64,000 bases of DNA from positions 620,001-684,000 of the forward strand of contig NZ_AOLN01000018.1 of assembly GCF_000337815.1 (NCBI RefSeq), in the 5' to 3' direction. The position numbers and the translations under genes are program-made. Each line of letters opens with the position of its first letter. Position 1 is the first letter of the stretch. Of the stretch, positions 60,907 through 64,000 are shown in pieces. This DNA comes from Haloferax mucosum ATCC BAA-1512 (lineage in GTDB: Archaea > Halobacteriota > Halobacteria > Halobacteriales > Haloferacaceae). Under the pieces are notes generated by a model. It searched no databases. It was not told where the DNA came from and worked only from the letters and a program-made list of their open reading frames with translations.

Positions 60907-62276
60907 TGCGCGAATCACACTCGCTCGAACGCGCCGTCGGCATCCACCACTACGTCAGCGACGCCGACGGTATCGGCGGTGTCCTCCGAGTCGAACCGGA
61001 GGATTTCCGCGTCCGAGAAGTCGAACTCGATTCGCTGAACATCCGTCCGCCGGACGCCCCGACCGGTGACTTTCCGAACCTCGTCCTCCGCGTCACGCTC
61101 CGCGGGTGGGACACTAACGATTTCGCCGGTCGCCTCTCGGACGACCTCGGCGTGAGCAGAGAACGCGTCTCGTGGGCCGGCACCAAGGACAAACACGCCG
61201 TGACGACGCAGTTGTTCACGGTCCACGGCGGCGACGCCGACGACGTGCCCGAGATTCCGAACGCCGACATCGAAGTCGTCGGCCGACTCGGCCGAACGCT
61301 CGACTTCGGTGACCTCGCGGGCAACGGCTTCCGTATCCGCGTCCGCGACCCGGACCAGCCCGAAGCCGTCGCCGAAATCACTGACTCGCTCCGCGAGTTC
61401 GGCGGCCGTGAGGACATCGTCGGCGTCCCCAACTTCTTCGGCCATCAGCGGTTCGGGAGTATCCGTCCCATCACGCACAAAGTCGGGCTTCACGTCGTCC
61501 GCGGCGAGTGGCGCGAGGCGGTCCTCGCGTACTGCGGCGGTCCGACCGAAGACGAACCCGAAGCGACCCAAGTGGGCCGCGCTGTCGTAGACGAAGAAGC
61601 CGAGTCCGCCGACCCCGACTGGCACCGCGCGCTCGACCGAATCCCGGGCTATCTCGGCTACGAACGCGGGATGCTCCACCGTCTCGCCGAAGACGGCTCG
61701 GAGACCGACGACGACTGGCGCAACGCGCTCGAATCCGTCCCGTCGAACCTCCAGCGACTCTTCGTCAACGCGGCGCAGTCCTACGCGTTCAACAAAATGC
61801 TCTCCGAGCGTCTCGACCGCGACCTGCCGTTCGACGAACCCGTCGAAGGCGACGTGGTCTGTTTCGCCGACCGCGACGCGCCGGACGGACTCGAACTCCC
61901 CGACGTGAGCCGACTCCAGACCGCGACGGGCCAGCGAGTCGATGTGATGGCTCGCCACATCGAGCGCGGCCGCGCGTTCGTCACCGCACCGCTCGTCGGG
62001 ACCGAGACGGAACTCGCAGGTGGAGAGCAAGGAGACATCGAACGGGCGGTGCTCGACGAGTTGAACCTCGAACCCGGCGACTTCGACCTGCCCGGAAACT
62101 TCCGTTCGACGGGAACCAGACGCGCGATTCTCGTCAGAACCGACCTCGAAATCGACGGACGCGACGAGACCGAGACGGCCGACGAGAGCATCGCGTTCGA
62201 TTTCGCGCTTCCGCACGGGTCGTACGCAACGGCCGTGATGCGGGAGTATCTGAAAGCCGGCCCGCTCGACCTCTAA
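60906..62276 (+). CDS. truD: tRNA pseudouridine synthase TruD
   Basis: 456-residue TruD, which makes pseudouridine 13 in tRNA. The catalytic Asp is D95 in [12 protein letters not shown]; the motif [10 protein letters not shown] and the closing [18 protein letters not shown] segment are family-typical. The TRUD insertion domain (about 190-340) is present. It overlaps pth2 by one base. Confident. Confidence 0.95.
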   Translation: MRESHSLERAVGIHHYVSDADGIGGVLRVEPEDFRVREVELDSLNIRPPDAPTGDFPNLVLRVTLRGWDTNDFAGRLSDDLGVSRERVSWAGTKDKHAVTTQLFTVHGGDADDVPEIPNADIEVVGRLGRTLDFGDLAGNGFRIRVRDPDQPEAVAEITDSLREFGGREDIVGVPNFFGHQRFGSIRPITHKVGLHVVRGEWREAVLAYCGGPTEDEPEATQVGRAVVDEEAESADPDWHRALDRIPGYLGYERGMLHRLAEDGSETDDDWRNALESVPSNLQRLFVNAAQSYAFNKMLSERLDRDLPFDEPVEGDVVCFADRDAPDGLELPDVSRLQTATGQRVDVMARHIERGRAFVTAPLVGTETELAGGEQGDIERAVLDELNLEPGDFDLPGNFRSTGTRRAILVRTDLEIDGRDETETADESIAFDFALPHGSYATAVMREYLKAGPLDL

Positions 62277-62287
62277 GTCGGCCGCGT

Positions 62288-63115
62288 TTATTCGTCCGCG
62301 TTCGCCCCGGATTTGACTCCGTGTTCCGCTTTCGTCTCCATCTGGCGTCGCAACTCGCTCGTCCGAGTGGTGGCGTAGCCGATGGCGGCGAACGGAAGCG
62401 AAAGGAGCGCCGCGACCGCGGCAAAGCCGACCGCGAGCGCGACGGTCCCGGGTTCGAATGCCGCCGCTTCCGCGGCCGGCGGGAAGTACGACCACGCAGG
62501 GACCGCGAACGCGACCGTCGAAACCGCCGCCCCGAGTCGTAACCGACCGAGAGCGCTCGCCACGCCGAGCGCGTAGCCAACCGCGAGCGGGAGCGCCAGC
62601 GTCGCGGTACGGGCGACCGTCGCCCCGGCGAAGAGATACGCGACGCCAGCACCGAGCGCGATAGGTGCCATCGCGTACAGCGACCCGGTGACGACGCCGT
62701 CGGTCTCCGAGCGTCCGGCGAAGACGGCCCCGGCGGCGGCGAGAAAGAACACGCCGGTTCCGGCGACGACGACCGGCCTGTCGCGGGCGAAAACCACGAC
62801 GAGCGGGATGCCCGCGGAGGCGACGAGGGCGAAGGCGAGTTCGGCCGTCGTTCGGGTGTCCGTGGGGTCGCGGTGGACGAAAAACGCCCGGAAACTACCA
62901 GCGGCGAGCCACGCGAACACGGCGAAAAGCGCCGTCGAAATCGGAGCCGACCGACGAAGGTACGACGCGATTGCCAACCCCGTGTCGAGAGCCGACTGCA
63001 ACAACTGGTTCGCAAGCCGAATCGTCGTCTCGGGGGCGAGCGCGAGTGCAACTAAGCCGACGAGACCCGCGAGCGCGAGCGGGGAGAGAGATGCGAGAAG
63101 TGCGCGACGACGCAT
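62288..63115 (-). CDS. Haloarchaeal multi-pass membrane protein
   Basis: 275-residue protein with about eight hydrophobic helices, starting MRRRALLASLSPLALAGLVGLV and ending in a charged cytoplasmic tail (TSELRRQMETKAEH). Ala- and Val-rich helices, no obvious catalytic or metal motif. It is convergent with truD (12 bases between the stops). I recognise no family; it could be a channel, transporter or structural protein. Confidence 0.65.
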   Translation of the reverse strand: MRRRALLASLSPLALAGLVGLVALALAPETTIRLANQLLQSALDTGLAIASYLRRSAPISTALFAVFAWLAAGSFRAFFVHRDPTDTRTTAELAFALVASAGIPLVVVFARDRPVVVAGTGVFFLAAAGAVFAGRSETDGVVTGSLYAMAPIALGAGVAYLFAGATVARTATLALPLAVGYALGVASALGRLRLGAAVSTVAFAVPAWSYFPPAAEAAAFEPGTVALAVGFAAVAALLSLPFAAIGYATTRTSELRRQMETKAEHGVKSGANADE

Positions 63116-63248
63116 ATACGCTGGTCTCTCGGACACGGGAACCAATAGTTTTCGCCGCGGTTGGTGTGCGCGACCGCCGACAGAGAAAACAGCGGCCCGG
63201 AATCGATGCATAAACGACCTTTTGTACGCGCACACCCGACACGTCGGT

Positions 63249-63974
63249 ATGCACTGTGGGCGGTGTGGCAATCCGTTAGAGAAACCCGGAGACTACTGTC
63301 TCACCTGCAACACCGCCAACTGCGACGCCGTCGTCGCCGTCTTCGACACCGACCGCGCGACCCTGACGTTTCTCGACGAGGACGACGTCGTCGGCGAGAC
63401 GACGGTCACGACGATACCCGAGTCCGACGGCGAGACGAAAGTCGTCCAACTTCGGAACTTCGCCGGACTCGTCGCCGACGAGATTCGCCGGAAGCGCCCC
63501 GAAACCGTCTACGCCGCCGGCGAGCGCGCTCCGCTCCGAGAGACGCGCGCGCAACTGCACTACGAATTTTACCGGGTCTCGGACGACGCGCCGGTACAGA
63601 GCGTTCTCGACAGCCGCGGCGAGCGAGCGCTCGAAGTCGTCGATATTCCGCCCGCAGAGAAGCTCGGTGGGAGCCACACGACACTCATCGGTCGGCGAGC
63701 GGGTCGCCGCGCAATCGGCGTCGTCGCCGGGCACCCACACGTCAAGAAGGTCATTCCCGGTCCCATCGACGCCGGCGGGAAGGGGTCCAGAACGGGTCTC
63801 CGCGCGAAAGTGACCCGCGCCGACGACAACGGCAACGTCAGACTCCTGCTCCGCGACGGGTCGAGCGTCCAAGAAAATCGCATCGTTACGACGGCGATGA
63901 ACCGCGAGACAGGCGAGCGCGTCCGCGACGACCTGAACGAAGCGCTCCGCGAAGAAGAACTCCAAGACGAATAG
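63249..63974 (+). CDS. DUF2103 protein with N-terminal zinc ribbon
   Basis: 241-residue protein. The N-terminal zinc ribbon uses C3, C6, C17 and C20 (HCGRCGN and YCLTCN). A middle segment (about 30-110) is followed by the conserved DUF2103 core with GGSHTTLIGRRAGR, VAGHPHVKKVIPGPI and TAMNRETGERVRDDL. The combination suggests RNA binding; the family is widely found in archaea but its function is unknown. The start at 63249 follows CCTTTTGTA at leaderless distance. Confidence 0.85.
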   Translation: MHCGRCGNPLEKPGDYCLTCNTANCDAVVAVFDTDRATLTFLDEDDVVGETTVTTIPESDGETKVVQLRNFAGLVADEIRRKRPETVYAAGERAPLRETRAQLHYEFYRVSDDAPVQSVLDSRGERALEVVDIPPAEKLGGSHTTLIGRRAGRRAIGVVAGHPHVKKVIPGPIDAGGKGSRTGLRAKVTRADDNGNVRLLLRDGSSVQENRIVTTAMNRETGERVRDDLNEALREEELQDE

Positions 63975-64000
63975 CGTCAGCGCCGGGAGACGGGAGAGCC

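Noticed and set aside
60915-62495. Minus-strand open frame of about 526 codons
   Set aside because: Antisense to truD, which has a clear catalytic motif; no domain in the antisense product.

Overview
The window reads as a haloarchaeal main chromosome, most likely Haloferax and close to H. volcanii. The evidence is high GC with GC-rich third codon positions, strongly acidic proteins, leaderless promoters (a TATA-like box about 27 bases before many start codons), archaeal information-processing genes (TFB, Spt5, SecE, L44e, S27e, aIF2 alpha, Nop10, archaeal AspRS, GatB, an A1-U72 initiator tRNA) and archaeal lipid and CoA enzymes. The gene order from nreA through ftsZ1 and topA to thi4 agrees with what I remember of H. 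volcanii. That is recollection, not a search.

Layout. 1-5 kb: nreA, a TFB paralogue without its zinc ribbon, the rnhA pair, a PadR regulator and ppa. 5-13 kb: an AN1-rhomboid with endonuclease V, an SDR, a Get3/ArsA ATPase, a CinA-type deamidase, a membrane hydrolase, a PHP protein, a zinc-finger protein, then ftsZ1-secE-nusG on the minus strand (12.5-14.4 kb). 14.5-18.4 kb: DtdA and two cation/calcium exchangers. 18.5-24 kb: aroE, a hyperacidic HhH protein, the pabBAC operon and a Rieske protein. 24-28 kb: initiator tRNA-Met and a GT2/GtrA/DUF2298 envelope glycosylation module. 28.5-31 kb: the rpl44e-rps27e-aif2a-nop10-PAC2 translation cluster. 31-35 kb: PhzF, a zinc microprotein, a phosphoribosyltransferase, an AEC transporter and MTA phosphorylase. 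35.5-40.7 kb: a minus-strand operon of a coiled-coil protein, smc and scpA. 41-47.5 kb: gatB, a MATE transporter and topA. 47.5-48.5 kb: an AT-richer Mrr-like type IV restriction endonuclease, the clearest accessory gene. 48.6-54 kb: GGGP synthase, aspS and the archaeal CoA pair (pantoate kinase, phosphopantothenate synthetase). 54-60 kb: a membrane molybdopterin oxidoreductase, a glutathionyl-hydroquinone-reductase-like protein, thi4, and the dcd-thiR-methyltransferase operon. 60-64 kb: pth2-truD, a membrane protein and a DUF2103 protein.

How they work together. GatB and an AspRS carrying non-discriminating residues imply Asn-tRNA made by transamidation. ThiR and a palindrome overlapping the thi4 start form a likely thiamine control circuit. 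GT2, GtrA and DUF2298 look like a synthase, flippase and transferase set for envelope sugars. Pantoate kinase and phosphopantothenate synthetase form the archaeal route to CoA. No complete mobile element, CRISPR array or rRNA was seen. The most notable items are the cysteine-free TFB, the thi4 operator, the membrane-tether-like HhH protein, the coiled-coil partner of SMC, the glycosylation module, a duplicated aspS 3' end, and an intergenic 32-bp direct repeat.
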